Source: Saxidomus purpurata
Taxonomy: Eukaryota > Mollusca > Bivalvia > Venerida > Veneridae
DNA length: 64,000 bases
Direction: 5' to 3'
NCBI GenBank assembly: GCA_022818135.1
Contig: JAFMSR010000002.1
Location: 52,257,545-52,321,544, forward strand
Under the pieces are notes generated by a model. It saw only the letters and a program-made list of their open reading frames with translations. It made no database searches and was not told the DNA's origin. A program made the translations under genes and the position numbers. This document shows positions 38,296-51,528 of this stretch, one piece after another. Numbering within the stretch: the stretch's first letter is position 1; the number at the start of each line of letters is the position of its first letter.

Positions 38296-41200
38296 CTATG
38301 AATTTTCAGGCTTGTCTTTCTGTGTCATTTTGCTCTTGATCCATGCCGTATAACTTGGAACTTTGACGTAGACTCCTGGCCAATTTGGTTGGCCGCAACC
38401 AGCCCCATAGCTAACTATTCCTGTAGTATAAATTAGAACATGTTTCTGAGTTGGTTACCTCTCTTGAAATTCATAACTTCTTGTTTTACTAGTTCAGTTT
38501 AAAATTACATCCACCACTTAACACTTATTATATGAAGCAAAAGAACACCCACTGGCTTTTTAAAAGTGCGTGGCCTTTGTACTATAAGTTTATATCTAAA
38601 ACAACACGTTTATCGAATAAAATCATTTAAATGTATAAATTTTTACTTGAAAATAAATCGGTATATAGAAGCCATACCGTGTATGTACCACTTATTTTCG
38701 ATCTTACAACTGTATGGTCCGCCACTGTCTCCCTGCAATCGGATATATGTTAGCAAGGAATTATAGCTCATTAAAGAATATTGACAACCCGCATTTATTT
38801 TTATTTTTCGTCCATTACATGTGCATATTATACAGGTATTACATTCACCTTACACGTTCTTCCTGCATAGCATTCACGTTTATTATCAAAATGGTTTTAC
38901 TCTGTTCCCAATGAAACCATATGAAATTGTAATACATAACAATAATAAATACCATACAAGCAATAGCAATCTACGAAGGGGTACAATTTCTTGAGTGCTC
39001 CTTAAAGGGAGGTTTTATGGAATTCGAAACCACTTTACACTTTATTTCACTCAGTAATCGGCTTTATTATATTTGATTATTTACTTTGTTGTTTAATGTG
39101 TATTACCATATAACTAATATAAAAAATGTCCAATGTCTATGGTTGATTTGAACGTAATTGCCGAAGTCTTTTTAGTATTTCAGGATACGATAGCCTGCTA
39201 ATTAGCGTTAATCAAAGACCAATGTTTGACATTGTCAGACAGTAATATTGTAAATTTACCTGCCAAAACCTGCTACCAAATGCTAGTCTAAGACAAACGC
39301 AGATAGAACATTAACAGTAACTAAAAGTATAGTACTGTAATGGATATTATGTAAAATATAGCGTGTCCGTTCCTAATTAAGCACGGTTTTTAACTAATTG
39401 CTAAATAAGGTTAAGTAAGCCATTGCTTGTATTTTATCAACTTTTTAAAAAATGGTTTTAAACAATTTTAGTTTTAGACGTATTATTATAATGTATGTAC
39501 TTGTGTGGTCACAGGTTTTGATTGTGTAAAACGTTAACACAAGGTATCTTCATACCAAAGTGCCATTTTCAGCTTGTTGTATTTTTTTATTCATGCTGGT
39601 GGTTATTGTGATGTATTATCAGGTCTTAATGTATAAAGTTGTAAACGATGTATTTAGCTATTTAAAGTAGTGATTCCAGATTTTTATTCAAGATATAGTG
39701 TAATTTGATAAAGTATTAATCAGCTGGTCTGTAACTTTTATTTTTTAAACAGGATGAATAGACTGTTTTTAATATTATTACAGTATATAATATAACATAA
39801 TGTAAATTATATTATGTATACTATTTTATTGTTAGTCAATGTTTTATATATATCATACGAAATATACATCCTGTGACAAATGTATGGCGAGACAGAAATA
39901 AATAAATATATAATAATTATATAGTTAACAGCATGGCAACTTAGCCTACTTCTTTCATCAAAGTTATGCAAATATCAGTTTTGTAATCTGTAAAGGACAG
40001 GACAGGGGAGGATTATCCGATCGCGTGATGTGCGCACAAAATTGTCGAGTACAATTATTTATACACAGTATGTTAATTTGTTGGATTGATCCTTAAAATT
40101 CTTACGCCAAAAAAAATGTTTGTTTTTTTTAATTTGAAATCCACGAATCTAAGTCACTATGAAATTGCCTTTTTAATTAAAAATGTACTAATTTAAAATT
40201 TCATGCTGACGAATTTGCATGCATTAAAAATAACTGTACTTACAAAACAGGCATCTTTATCTCTCTCCCCGGCACAGAAAGACATATTGCTTTTTCTTTT
40301 GAACACCCTTTGCAAAAACAATCGACAGAGAAATTGAGGCTTCTTTTGTAGTCGCACTTGTTTAAGCACACCATCACCCCCTGTGCCTGTTGCAGTTTAT
40401 AATGAACATTAAGTCACTATAATTGTGTGATTTGTGTAAATAATCATTGATTGAGGGATAGATAACTATATACTCTTTCATTTCTGATCTAAAAGTGTTT
40501 TAAATGTGTGAAATGCCAAAGGCAAATGTTTGTATTCTGAAAAAAATGCATATTTCTTTAGCGTTATTTTTTATTGACTTATTTAATATTATACGGAAAA
40601 CGATTTTAATGCGAAGTATGTAAGGGCTATTCCCAGTCACAAAATTAAACTTAAATACAACTTGATATAACAAAATAAGAACTGTTACAGTGACTCATAG
40701 GAATCATTTCCATCTTACCTTCCGTTTCACCCCATCCTGTTGTATAACATTCATTGCTTGCTTTCATGTTTGTCCGAGGTGGTAAGCATATAGGTAGAAC
40801 AAATTCCGTGAATCTAATGGGCTCCTATTGTAAATTAAATAGCCCTTTATCGCTCATCTGAGTATAATTACACGTTCCAATATAGAAGTGAAAGCTTAAC
40901 AACTCGCTAAATAAGCTCAACATTGAAAATTCATTGCCAAAAGACATGATTATGGTCATTGAAAAAGATGAAAAATAACATTGAAACTCGTTAACTTTAC
41001 AAAATTGCATACACTGTGAACATTTCATGACTGCAGCTTCACGAACAAATAAATAAAGTAGTTTAACAGTTCAAAATCAAGGTCATTGAATTAAATATTG
41101 GAATATTGTTTTTGAAGCTTATAAACAAGAAGGTAAGTCAAAACGTCGAGGTTATGGATATCCTAGGTAAGCATTAAAATTTGTTAGCACAACTTAACCT

Positions 41201-44200
41201 GTGGTTCAAATTTCTCCTCTGTAAGCTTCAAAAACGAAAAGTAGATCAAAAGGCTTGGTCAGTTAGGATTCCAGGGTCTACAGTCGTCGGAGATTCCACT
41301 AAACAATACTTCATACAATACATAAAAAATTACGGGGAGGAAGGTTTTACAAATATTTCCTACAAACTGTAAACTAATTAATTTTCGCGCCAATTCATGT
41401 TCGCGTTTTGCCGATGTCGGACTTTGATATAAATTTGCAAAATAGAAAAATAAATGAAAAAATATAAAGTTAGGATAAATTATTTGCGTATTTTAAAGTT
41501 GCGGAAAACTTGCCTCTGCGAATATAGCGAAAATAAATTGCAAAGTATTAAATACTCCATAGTCAACTCCTAGGCCTTCCGGTTTTGGACAAAAATGTTT
41601 GACTTTATACATCTGCTTAAAATATGTGACTCCGGTTCGGGACCAACTTTGACCCTAAGACTTGATTTAAATAGACTTGATAGATGATTAATACACACTG
41701 CCACATGCCAAATATGCTCGGTTTTGAAAATGAATATTTTTGTGGGTTTTTCCTGATAATTGCCATAGTTACAAGAGTCCTCCTTGGAATGCAAATCTTT
41801 GAACGACTTTGGAAGCACTTTATGCAAGAGATATTCCTGTAAAACTTCATATATACCGGCCGAGTAGTTCGAGAGGAGATGTCGTTCAAAGAAAATGGTA
41901 GACGGGTGGAGGGTAGACGGCGGACGGTAAGTGTTCACATTTATTGAACTCTGGTATTTTATGGCAGGCGAGCTAAAAGAACGAACCAGTAATAGCGTTT
42001 AAACTGCATTCATTTTGTAGAATCGTTATCAGCAACTTTTCAATTGATTTAAGTGTACTAAAGTGAATTTCCCACTGGGCTTCTAGACTTTTGAACTTTG
42101 GTAGTTATTAGAAGTTGATTCGGGTTAATGCGAAAACTTTGATAGTGGACGGAAAAAATGTTCGACCATTCAATCACTTTTAAATCAAAATCGACATCTA
42201 CATAGAAGCAAATAAACGATAAAACGAGTTTTAGACGAAAAACGCAGAAGTGTTCATTTGAACTTTACCCTCACGACAAGTACCTTTGTAGAAAATATCC
42301 CTGTTCAAACACATTTTAGCAACATACTCTGAAACGATTTAATAGCAAACTTTGTTCTTAAGTATTTCTTTGTTGATTGTAGACATTCAAAATCGAAACT
42401 ATCATGCAAACCGTGTCCCTGTTTTTTAAGATATTATTACAGCATGCAAATTTATTTGCTTATACCGTTGAATTTTGCTGATAAGTAGAATACAGAATGA
42501 AACAATTATTGATCCGTATGCTATTCAAATCATATGAATGTGTGTCTCAAGTTACCATCCAATTTGAAAAGAGTTCTGCAATGAGACAGTAACAGTTATT
42601 ATAGAAGTTTTCGTGATGATGTGAGGTATTGAAAGAAAAATCACAACAAAATGTACTTTAAATATACTCAGTATATCATCACAAACAAAGTTTTGGGTCG
42701 GGAGGTAAATAAAAGTCAACTTGTCGGTCAGTCAGTCTGTTGGTTTTTCGTGTCCACTCCCTATCTCTTTAACCCCTTGAAAAATTTTCATGAAGCTTGG
42801 GTCAAAAGGTTGAGTTAATAACTGTTTAATACTAAGATGTTAATCAGAGTAGATCATGAATTCTTTCTAATATACAAGTAAAGACGCCCAGTCACCCCCA
42901 TTTACATATCCCTTGTACTTTATTTCTTTGACCAGATGTTAGATAAGGTTGAAACTTTTTTGCAGTACATGGCTGGCTCGGTAAGCGTGTTGTTTGTCAG
43001 GATAAAGTTATTATCATAAACAGTATGTCTAAGTTCTGTTGTTACAAATTAAGTGGTTGCTTGTCTTTGCGACATGTTTTGTTCCATTATTCATTCAATT
43101 TTTTTATATGACCCACTGACTGTACTAAAACGTTTGACCAAACATATAAGCTACCAATGAAACAAATAGTTTGATGTGAATAAATATGAACATTGTATAT
43201 AATGAAGGAACGATGTAAGCAGTGTAAACCTCTTGTTTGATCCTGTACTTCAGTCAATCATTGATCAACCGACTGGTACAATGTATTTGATTCTTTTGTA
43301 TATATTTACTTTCGTAATCAGTACGACTAGTTATGATATATAATACGCTCATTGAGAGAAGAAATACGACAATGTTAAAGAAATATATGAAATTTCAGGT
43401 GATAAGGTCTCAGTTCCTTTATATTCAAGTCGACTTCTTGTGCTTAGTCCTGATACTTTATTATAATAAAATGATAAGCTGAGAAACGCTACCGCCGACG
43501 TTTTCAAAAATTTTAAACGAATACTGAAGAGTCCGTATATTCATGTTTGCATATTACATGTTATACATTAAAAACAAATATTCATACTTAAGAATTAATA
43601 AATGTGTCCCTAAATTGTGTCGTTTAAAAATAGAGTCACGAGTTCAAATGCGTAGTAATTGAATCAATAGTGCATGACGATAGATTATAGGGAACGATTT
43701 TATTTCGATGCTAACACGCCATTTTCTTTGAAAAGTACCCCGTACTTTCTTCAACGCGTAGTAGTACATCAGTGTAACTTAAAAACCCAAAATGCGTTTG
43801 GATGCGCTTGTTTACATACGTCACGTCGTTACGTCATTTAAGGCACGTCGTCCTTGGCAGAACGTGCTGTATTTTATTGTTAAATGAAAAACAGGCTTAT
43901 CCCTTTATGTTTATGAAGGAACAGAACGATTAGAATGAACGATAAGATATTGGCACATAATTATTTACTACTTCGATTGTAACACGTTATTTTCTTTGAA
44001 TAATATCCCGAATTATAGCAGTACATCATTGTAACTTTTAAACGCGAAATACGAGTGGACGCGCTTGTTTACATACGTCATTATGCCATTTCGCAGCACA
44101 TCGTCATTGAATAAACGTGCTGTATTTTATCGTAAAATGAAATACAACCTTTATCCCTATATGTCTATAAAGGAAACACAGTCACTCGTTTGTGAGTATG

Positions 44201-47200
44201 TATTAGAGAATAATTGGGCAGAATAAGAAATCTGTTATCAAATTATAGTAATAAGAACAACATGACCATGAGTCTACTTTGAAAGTCGTCAAGACATAAG
44301 CAAATGAGTACTCTTAATATCGCATGAATTTTTTAACTTAATCCATAAATATTTTAAAACTTCGTTCATGCATTGTTATAATTATAGATTAAACAACGTT
44401 ATCACTGCTTATATCATTTTCGGTATTTGAATTAATTTAAACAGTATTTTGATATTACAAAATGACTCATTTTGAACTGTAACTCGATCCCTGAAAGGCT
44501 TATTTCCGTTTACCTATTCGAAAGAACTCATGCGTTTCACGTTATCTGACAATATACAGAGCACTTGGTATCGTATTCGGAAACCGGTTAAATTTAAGGC
44601 CCATCTCCACAGTAACCCTTGCTTTATAAATTTTGATATATATATTTATTACCCTTCCATGAAATTTGAGGTCTTCTGATTGGTCAACGATCCGTTTATA
44701 GATATTGATATTTACGGGCAAACCGGTAATATACACTTGACATAACCCAGTTACTGTACCAAATGCTAAACGTGAGCTTGTTCGCCGCGTACAGTACCCG
44801 TCCTGATTTGTGACGTCACGCAGTGACATTGAGGTACATCATAAGGGGATTTGATGGTCTGCTTACGTTCAGCCGCTAGATAATTAAAACATAAACGGAA
44901 TCTTTCAATATTTAAGAAAGGGATGGGTAATAAAATTAACGGCTCAGGTAATATAAATCTAGGCTGGTAATATATTCCCATATACCACTTAAAAAAACAA
45001 ATAACATATAATGTATACACAATGTATAAAAAAAATTACCGTGTAAACGCGTGAATTCGCATTTATCTGGTTTATATTTCATTTTGGGACAGAGTCAGCA
45101 TTATCCTGTGAACCTTGCTGTACCCACTCCACACAGTTATTTTATCTATGACACAGCGCTATATTTAAATGAGCTTTCCAGTGCAGTGAGAGAGGGAGAG
45201 AGGAGTTAAGACTTTATAAAGATGGTAAGAATATAGACAAAAAAGCTTGAAATTGATTAAAACAATGCAGAAAGAAGCCCATTAGTCCTTTTCTAAATGC
45301 ATTTTTTAACATGATAAAACTATCAATGAATAGTACAAAAGAACGAAAATTTAAACAGTGTTTCTGTCTAAATATATTTCATTTTATACAAAATTTAATC
45401 TATACGAAAATTTTATGCCGACATAACGTTTAAAGGGAAACATTTCAAAAATAAATTTTACTTTTCTTACGAAAATGCAACATAGAGGAAAATTTATTCC
45501 CCGATGTAAAACTATTTTTAAATTATGTGAAAATTTTTATGCCGCCATAACATTATATATAAGCCATGATGTAGAACTAAATGTTAATTGAAAATATGTC
45601 ATCTGTGTTAAATTTATAAATGTTATTGCTATTCCAATAAATCTTGTTCTCCATGGAAGAATTTAAATAAATTTCTTTTTCGTATCTTCTCCATTCCATT
45701 TTGTTTTGTACATGTATGTTTACATTTTAAGCCGTATTGCTCTGACCTTTCACCCATTACTGTAACAGCAGACTCTTCACATACTTGTCATTTGTCATCC
45801 TGGGAGGTATGTAAGTCAAGTCTTACGAAATATAACCTGTCCTATCCCTTAAGCCAGGTCATAAGAGATCTAGCCGTATATTTCATTTTTAGCTCGTCTG
45901 ATTTTTTTTTAAAATGACGAGCTATTATCGTCACTTGATTGTCGTCGTCGTCGTCGTTGTCGTCGGCGTTGGTAAAGTTTTGCGTTTAGGTCACTTACAT
46001 GGAACTATCAAAGCTATCATTTTGAACCCTGGGAAACTTGTTCATCTAATACCCTTCGTCACATTGTATCCTAAAGCTGATGAGTCTGACATGTTGTTGT
46101 TTTTTGTTTTTTTTTGGGGAAAAAAATGAAGTGTTGGATTTTGGTTGATCTTGAGAATTGGACATAGTTTGTTCATTGTTTTGTTAGATTGATTTCAAAT
46201 TTTAACAAACAATAATTAGATAATGTTCTTCAACATATAAAACGGGTTTTTGAGTCACACATTTGAAACGGGAGGGGGGGGGAGTAGTATTTTTTGGACT
46301 TTGTCATTTTTAGCTGGTCTGATTTTTTGAGTTTTGCATTTAGGTCATTTACATGCAAACTATCAAAGCTATCACTTTCAAACTTGGAATACCTGTTCAC
46401 TATCAAATGTACAGTAGAAGATTTTTACAAGTTACATAACCCTATAATGTATTTGGCTGGATTACTGTCCCATCTTAACTTAGAAAGTTTCACACACGCA
46501 GTCAGCATAATGCAACCAAACTTAGTGTAAATAAGCACTTATGAATATCTTTATTTTGGTTGTTTTTAAGTGCTCCTGGTGTCAAGGTCACTATTACTAA
46601 AAATAGGAAAAATGTAATATATTCAGTATCTTTAGTTACAGTTGACAAAATGTAACCAACTTTTGTTTGTAGTAAGTATTTAAGAAAATAGGGTTGGTTT
46701 TTGGGCTTCTGGGATCATTGTCAAGGTCACTAACTAAAAAAGGAAAAAACAGTAATATTTTCAATATCTTTAGTTACAATTGACATAAGTAACAAAAAGG
46801 TATAATACATAGAATAAAGACTTTTAATTAATTGGGATTGTGTTTAGTGCTCATCGGGTCAAAGTGCAGGCTTTTTTTCAAAAAATAGAAAAATGGAAAA
46901 AAACAATATCTTTAGTTGCAATTGAATTATTGTGACCAAACATAGTGTCTAGTTATTATTATGAAAACTTATGTGAGATTGTGTTCTGGGGTCAGGTCAA
47001 GGACACGTTTACTTAAAAAATGGTGATAAATATACTTAAAAGGATGAAATCAGACGAGCAGGCGATGCTCTTGTTAACTGGTGTTGTGCAGCTAAAACTT
47101 ACCGTCATTAAAACCATAAACATACGTTTGAAATGTTACAGCTTTTAAGTAAAACCCTAAATATCAACAACAGTTTTTGTGAGCGCAAAAGTTGTAGTTA

Positions 47201-50200
47201 GAAAAAGGCTCTTTGCTAATATTAGTAAATTCCGTTTTACGTTCTTTAAACAACTTTTTAATTCAAGAATTCGGCACTTTACTTCGAAACAAAGCATTTA
47301 ATTACAAAAATGAACATAAATCCGTTGTTTAATTTACAAAGTAAAATCTATGGTACTAACTTTCTAGATACTTTAGGCTGGTATTCTGAAATTTAATAGT
47401 TCATGGAATGTATACTTACCTCAACCATCACTAAAGCTATATCATTGTATAAGGTTGTTTTATTATAATTTTCATGGCGTATGAACTTCGAAAGCGTATG
47501 TTCTACTTCAGTCTCATCAATCTTATATTTGTGTTCTTTGCCAACATACACTCTCCATTTTCCAAGATCAGTTTTACTGCAAAACGAAAGCATAAGAAAC
47601 ATTATTGTGTCAGTAAAATTTCGTTAGCTGAAATAGCCTGATGCACTCTGACATCATCAGCAATTCTTTTTAAATACCGCATGACGTCATCTTGGATTAT
47701 TTTCAAACTTTCACTGCATGTAGCGTTTCCCTAACATTTTACTGGATTGACTAAAATTCATGAATTTTCGTTGTCAAAGTATATGACAAATATATTAAGT
47801 GCATCATTACTTGGTAATTCACATTAATTTTGTGACACATGGATAATTCGTAAAAGGCCTAGATATAGCGTAATTTTTTTTGCAATTTTACCTTGCATTG
47901 AGCTACCTTGTAATGTTATGCCAAGAGCGGTTTTTGTTGTCACACTTAACCTACAACGGTGTGAAACTCAACATTCCATGTTTAACTTCAATTTAGTATA
48001 AATACATGTGATCATGATATTGCACTTGTAAATGAATATTAGAACAAAGATTTTATATGGAAAAGTTCGACAGTGAATACGTACCCGTCAAAACAGTGAG
48101 CGGCTGTGAGAATAAAGTTTGGGTTGAGAATGCTACCTCCGCAAGTAGCTTTACCTTCAAACTTTAGCATCACCTGCAATAATGTAACATTGCGTAAGGT
48201 AAACGTATTCTTCAGAGAGAACCCCCTCTGTGGTCGTGTGATTAAGCTATTAACTAGTGATCATTGAACATTTTACTTATTATATAATAATTAGAGTCAA
48301 GGATTTAAACACTGCTATCGACCTTGCTCTTTATGTGCACAGTTTTTTGTTTTTTTTTGTTTTTCACGAACGCTGAGGGTATTTAAATTTCCCGCCTGAA
48401 ATAACTGAAATTATTATACTGGCTAAACAGTCGAAAATTTCAATTAAAATCTATACAGAATTGGACGTATTTCAAACAATTAAAAGCAAGTACAAATATT
48501 AGCTGAACTATTGTTTTAGATATACCACTTTGAATGTATCTCTAAATGTAAAACTATATATTTCATTAGCTTTTCAATGAAATAATCATAATGGCCGCTC
48601 ACCACCTTTCAGAGGTTCTGTTTTCTCCAGAACACAAAAAATAAGATTTGGTCCGAAACAAACGTTCTGTACGTACAAAAAAATCAACTTAAGAAAACCT
48701 GCACAGAATTGTGCAATATTTTTTATTAAATAGATATTTGTTGGTTTTGGTGTATAATCACGTTATAATATCACCGAGTTGGCAACAAAAGTGATATTTT
48801 CTCGAGTGGCGCAGCCAGGAGAGAAAATTACTAGTTTCGGTGTTCACGAGTGAAATGTACGTGCTATAACACCGACACCAACAATTTTTCTGTTTATTTT
48901 ATGGTAAAAACTCTACTTTTAACAAAACATCGAAAATCGCTGGAAACATTGCAGAAAACATAGCACAAATGACGTCATTTCAACGACGTCATTTTCGAAT
49001 GGTCTCCAGCATTAATTACGTTCGGTATACTTTTTGACGTAAGTCCGGGCTAAAGAAACACTGAAAAAAAAGGCAATCCACTGTTTCAAAACAGTGTGGA
49101 TTATCACTTTTATTTCACTGAGAAAACTCTATAATTCACTGGAAAATATAAAATGAATAGTTTCATTTATTAAACGATTTGAAACACTGAGAGATAATTG
49201 GGTACTTCAATCTAATGTTAATATTGTAACTATATAAAATCATAAAATGACCCCGAAATAACAACAATGCCATATCTTCTATCTTTGTTCATGCAACGGT
49301 TTCATTTTTCTTGTCGTGAAATTTATCATACCGTAAGAGAGTCTTACCATCCAAGGGAATGAGCCGAGCGACGCCTCTTGTCCTCCAACAATACGCTTTC
49401 TGGCAGAATCCTGGTGTATGAAAGTTTGTCCACACTGGATATTGTCTAGTAGCATTAAGTCTGTGTGACGCAATAAGTGTTAATCAAAAATGTTTCCAAG
49501 TTGTCCCAGATTATTTTATCAAATATTTGACGTGTAAAACATTTTTGGAATAGATATCAGAATTAAATGTATAGATCTATATCAAAAGGACAGTTTTTCC
49601 AACGCAAAAACAATGTTATTTGACATCGTTGTGACGTCTGTTGACGTTATTAATGACGTCACAGTTTAATAATTTAATTCATGACATTGCCAACATGACT
49701 GATAACTAAAGGGCTTTTTCTGTCTTTCCTCACTTCCACTGTCGCAAAAAGTTACAATTTTATACATATGACTAATATTTTAATCTTTATTCTAGATTTT
49801 AGCTGAGCTCGCGCTTAAAATTTGTATAACCTGTAACATAATATATCGTTATTCATCACTTTAAAAATGAATTGAATATACGGCTGTCATGAATGTAGTT
49901 GAGACTGGTATAATTACCATAATTTTTATTGAAGGTAAAATATTTCACTTTAAAATAGCAAGTTAAATGCCACAGCAGCAAGTAAGTACAAAATCAAAGT
50001 TGATAAATTCAGCTTGGTCAGACAATTTAGGCACAATTACACTTACAACTGCAGTAAAGTCAATGCATACTGATTAACACAAAGTCATATTGTTTAAACG
50101 TCAAATGTTTGCAAGAAGTTGTCCTCTCAAATGTAATAAATAATTCCTGTGTATAACACAAGTGTGCATTTGCAGACAGTTTTGAAAGAGATTTTCATCA

Positions 50201-51410
50201 AAAACATTTGGAAAGCGACTGAGTTTCAGTCATAAATATCTGCATTTCTGACCATACTAACTGTATGCTAGACGTAGTTACTGTAGTAGTACACAAATAA
50301 TTATATTAACATGATTTCGTTGATCAATGTACATGTATCTCTGAACAACAGTGAGTCCAATGACTAACGTACCAGTTTTATCAATTTTGACTAAAGCATG
50401 TCAATATAACCGACATCTGTAATAATCTGAGGATCGTTTTTAGAACTATCAAATACATGTCAAACGGCCCATAAAAAATAAAGAAATGTCTCTTTACAAA
50501 ACCTTCCGTACGCTCGATTTAGTTGTACATGTAGGTGTAAACAAAGTACTGCAGAATGGTAGCCTCCCTTCTAAGAAGAGCTAAATCAAGTCCGTCGACT
50601 GTAAACAAGGTCACGGGACTTCTCTAAATCAAATCTTGTTTATTGTTGAAAGATTTATAAGGAGTGTTTAAAGTAACCGTTCGCAAATAAGAAGTATAGC
50701 ATAAATATGAAAATCGAACTACAAACTTTTACATTGACCTTGACATTGACACTCAGAATTGGTACCTTACCGTGATATACATAGATTATCTTCCGTAATC
50801 ACTCCTTAAGTTTACAGTTCAGCTTAGTAGCTCATGAAAAAAACTGTATTTATAATAATGGTTCCAGTAAGCCATGAACTATTAAGCAATCGTTTGAAAC
50901 TGTTATCACTGATTTTGCAATATGGTCTAATCGAATGCTACATTGAAGAAACAGTTTGGTCTCGTTTATATTGGACTACTTTTGCCATGTGCAGTTTTAC
51001 GGTTGATACAATGAACCAGCACATTTCACAGTTAAATTCTGCACGGGTTTGATTTGTGGTATGGTACTTTGGCCTTTTGGACCTCAGATTCCAAGTCCAA
51101 AAACCTACATGCGGCTATAACTGTTTTGTTTTAGTAATGCCATCGCTACACACAGTTAATACATGCTCTTAGATATATGTATTTGCTCATTAGAATCAAA
51201 CAGCGTATGCTCTCCCTGAATAAGACAGTCACACATACTGCTTATATCAAATTAAGTCATTTCTGTATATGCATGTACATTTGTATTTCAATTCTACACA
51301 TTAATTTCAAATTTTACATAGAATAAACTCTATGTTTAAAATACAGAGAAAACATTACCTGATACTTGAAGGAGTGAGTAAAGAATTATTATCCCATACT
51401 TCAAAATCAT
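38296..51410 (-). CDS. Secreted trypsin-like serine protease (S1A), 279 aa, 8 exons
   Basis: Exons in order of transcription are 51410-51359, 49460-49348, 48173-48085, 47576-47420, 40824-40719, 40386-40244, 38732-38678 and 38420-38296. They total 840 nt, all phases match, and all junctions are GT/AG. Exon 1 encodes a hydrophobic signal peptide ([16 protein letters not shown]). The propeptide carries Cys27, and activation follows RKR40|IVGG. The catalytic triad is His81 (TAAHC), Asp130 (NDIAL) and Ser223 (GDSGGP). Asp217 in KDACFGDS occupies the S1-pocket position that gives trypsin its Arg/Lys preference. Cys27 can bridge to the Cys in LPICLPP, keeping pro- and catalytic chains linked as in chymotrypsinogen-type enzymes. 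Phe just before GDSGGP, where Gln is common, is slightly unusual. There is no accessory domain. The role (digestive or immune) cannot be decided from sequence. Confidence 0.93.
41570..41975 (-). repeat. AGCTCGCCTGCC-ended dispersed repeat
   Basis: Read on the minus strand, it starts AGCTCGCCTGCCATAAAATA, includes TTTTCTTTGAACGACATCTC and TTTTACAGGAATATC, and ends near CCGGAAGGCCTAGGAG. It belongs to intron 4 of the first protease gene. It looks like a 5' portion of a common molluscan element; the long minus-strand frames here are chance. Confidence 0.55.
43700..44180. repeat. Two-copy tandem duplication, period 268 bp
   Basis: TAACACGCCATTTTCTTTGA at 43712 and TAACACGTTATTTTCTTTGA at 43980 mark the copies. 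Both continue through AGTACATCA-TGTAACTT, GCGCTTGTTTACATACGTCA, AACGTGCTGTATTTTAT and TATCCCT. Divergence is about 20%. It lies in intron 4 of the first protease gene. Confidence 0.85.
45891..47059. mobile_element. Non-autonomous element with GCTCGTCTGATTT termini
   Basis: A 13-base terminal inverted repeat, GCTCGTCTGATTT, is present at 45892-45904 and, inverted, at 47047-47059. An internal degenerate copy (AGCTGGTCTGATTTT) lies at 46311. The interior has tandem units of about 150 bases with GTCAAGGTCACTA and ATATCTTTAGTTACAATTGA near 46580, 46720, 46770 and 46910. No coding capacity was seen. Confidence 0.65.
48230..48345 (+). mobile_element. Degenerate tRNA-derived SINE in protease intron 3' of exon 3 (copy A)
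   Basis: GTGGTCGTGTGATTAAG, then GTCAAGGATTTAAACAC and CTTTATGTGCAC, match the order and spacing of GTGGTCGAGTGGACAAG, GTCAAAGGTTTGAGCCC and CTTTTATGTGCAG at 62508-62604 in the paralogue. Both copies lie the same short distance beyond the exon carrying the catalytic His. Confidence 0.6.
48739..48892. repeat. Palindromic MITE-like element
   Basis: Outer arms TGTTGGTTTTGGTGTATAA-CACG and (inverted) TGTTGGTGTCGGTGTTATAGC, plus an inner hairpin ATTTTCTC / GAGAAAAT around a GC-rich loop. It lies in intron 2 of the first protease gene. Confidence 0.6.
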
Positions 51411-51512
51411 GTCGCTTCTCACGTTTTGTTGTCTGTAGATTTAAGCATAAATAACTTGACAGTGTTGCAAATGTATGTAACTAGTACATATGTATTATTC
51501 AGTCATACACTG

Positions 51513-51528
51513 AAGATAAGCGATAAGC
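51513..51528. promoter_or_regulatory. Paired GATA-type motifs upstream of the first protease
   Basis: AGATAAGCGATAAG carries two overlapping WGATAR-like sites about 105-115 bases before the start codon. GATA factors drive many gut-expressed genes in animals; the link here is only inference. Confidence 0.35.

Noticed and set aside
41181..41372. Open frame containing [15 protein letters not shown]
   Set aside because: No recognised domain; flanked by a short inverted repeat (GAAGCTTA / TAAGCTTC), no splice signals supporting it.
41570..41938. Minus-strand frame of 122 codons
   Set aside because: Falls entirely within a dispersed repeat and has no domain.
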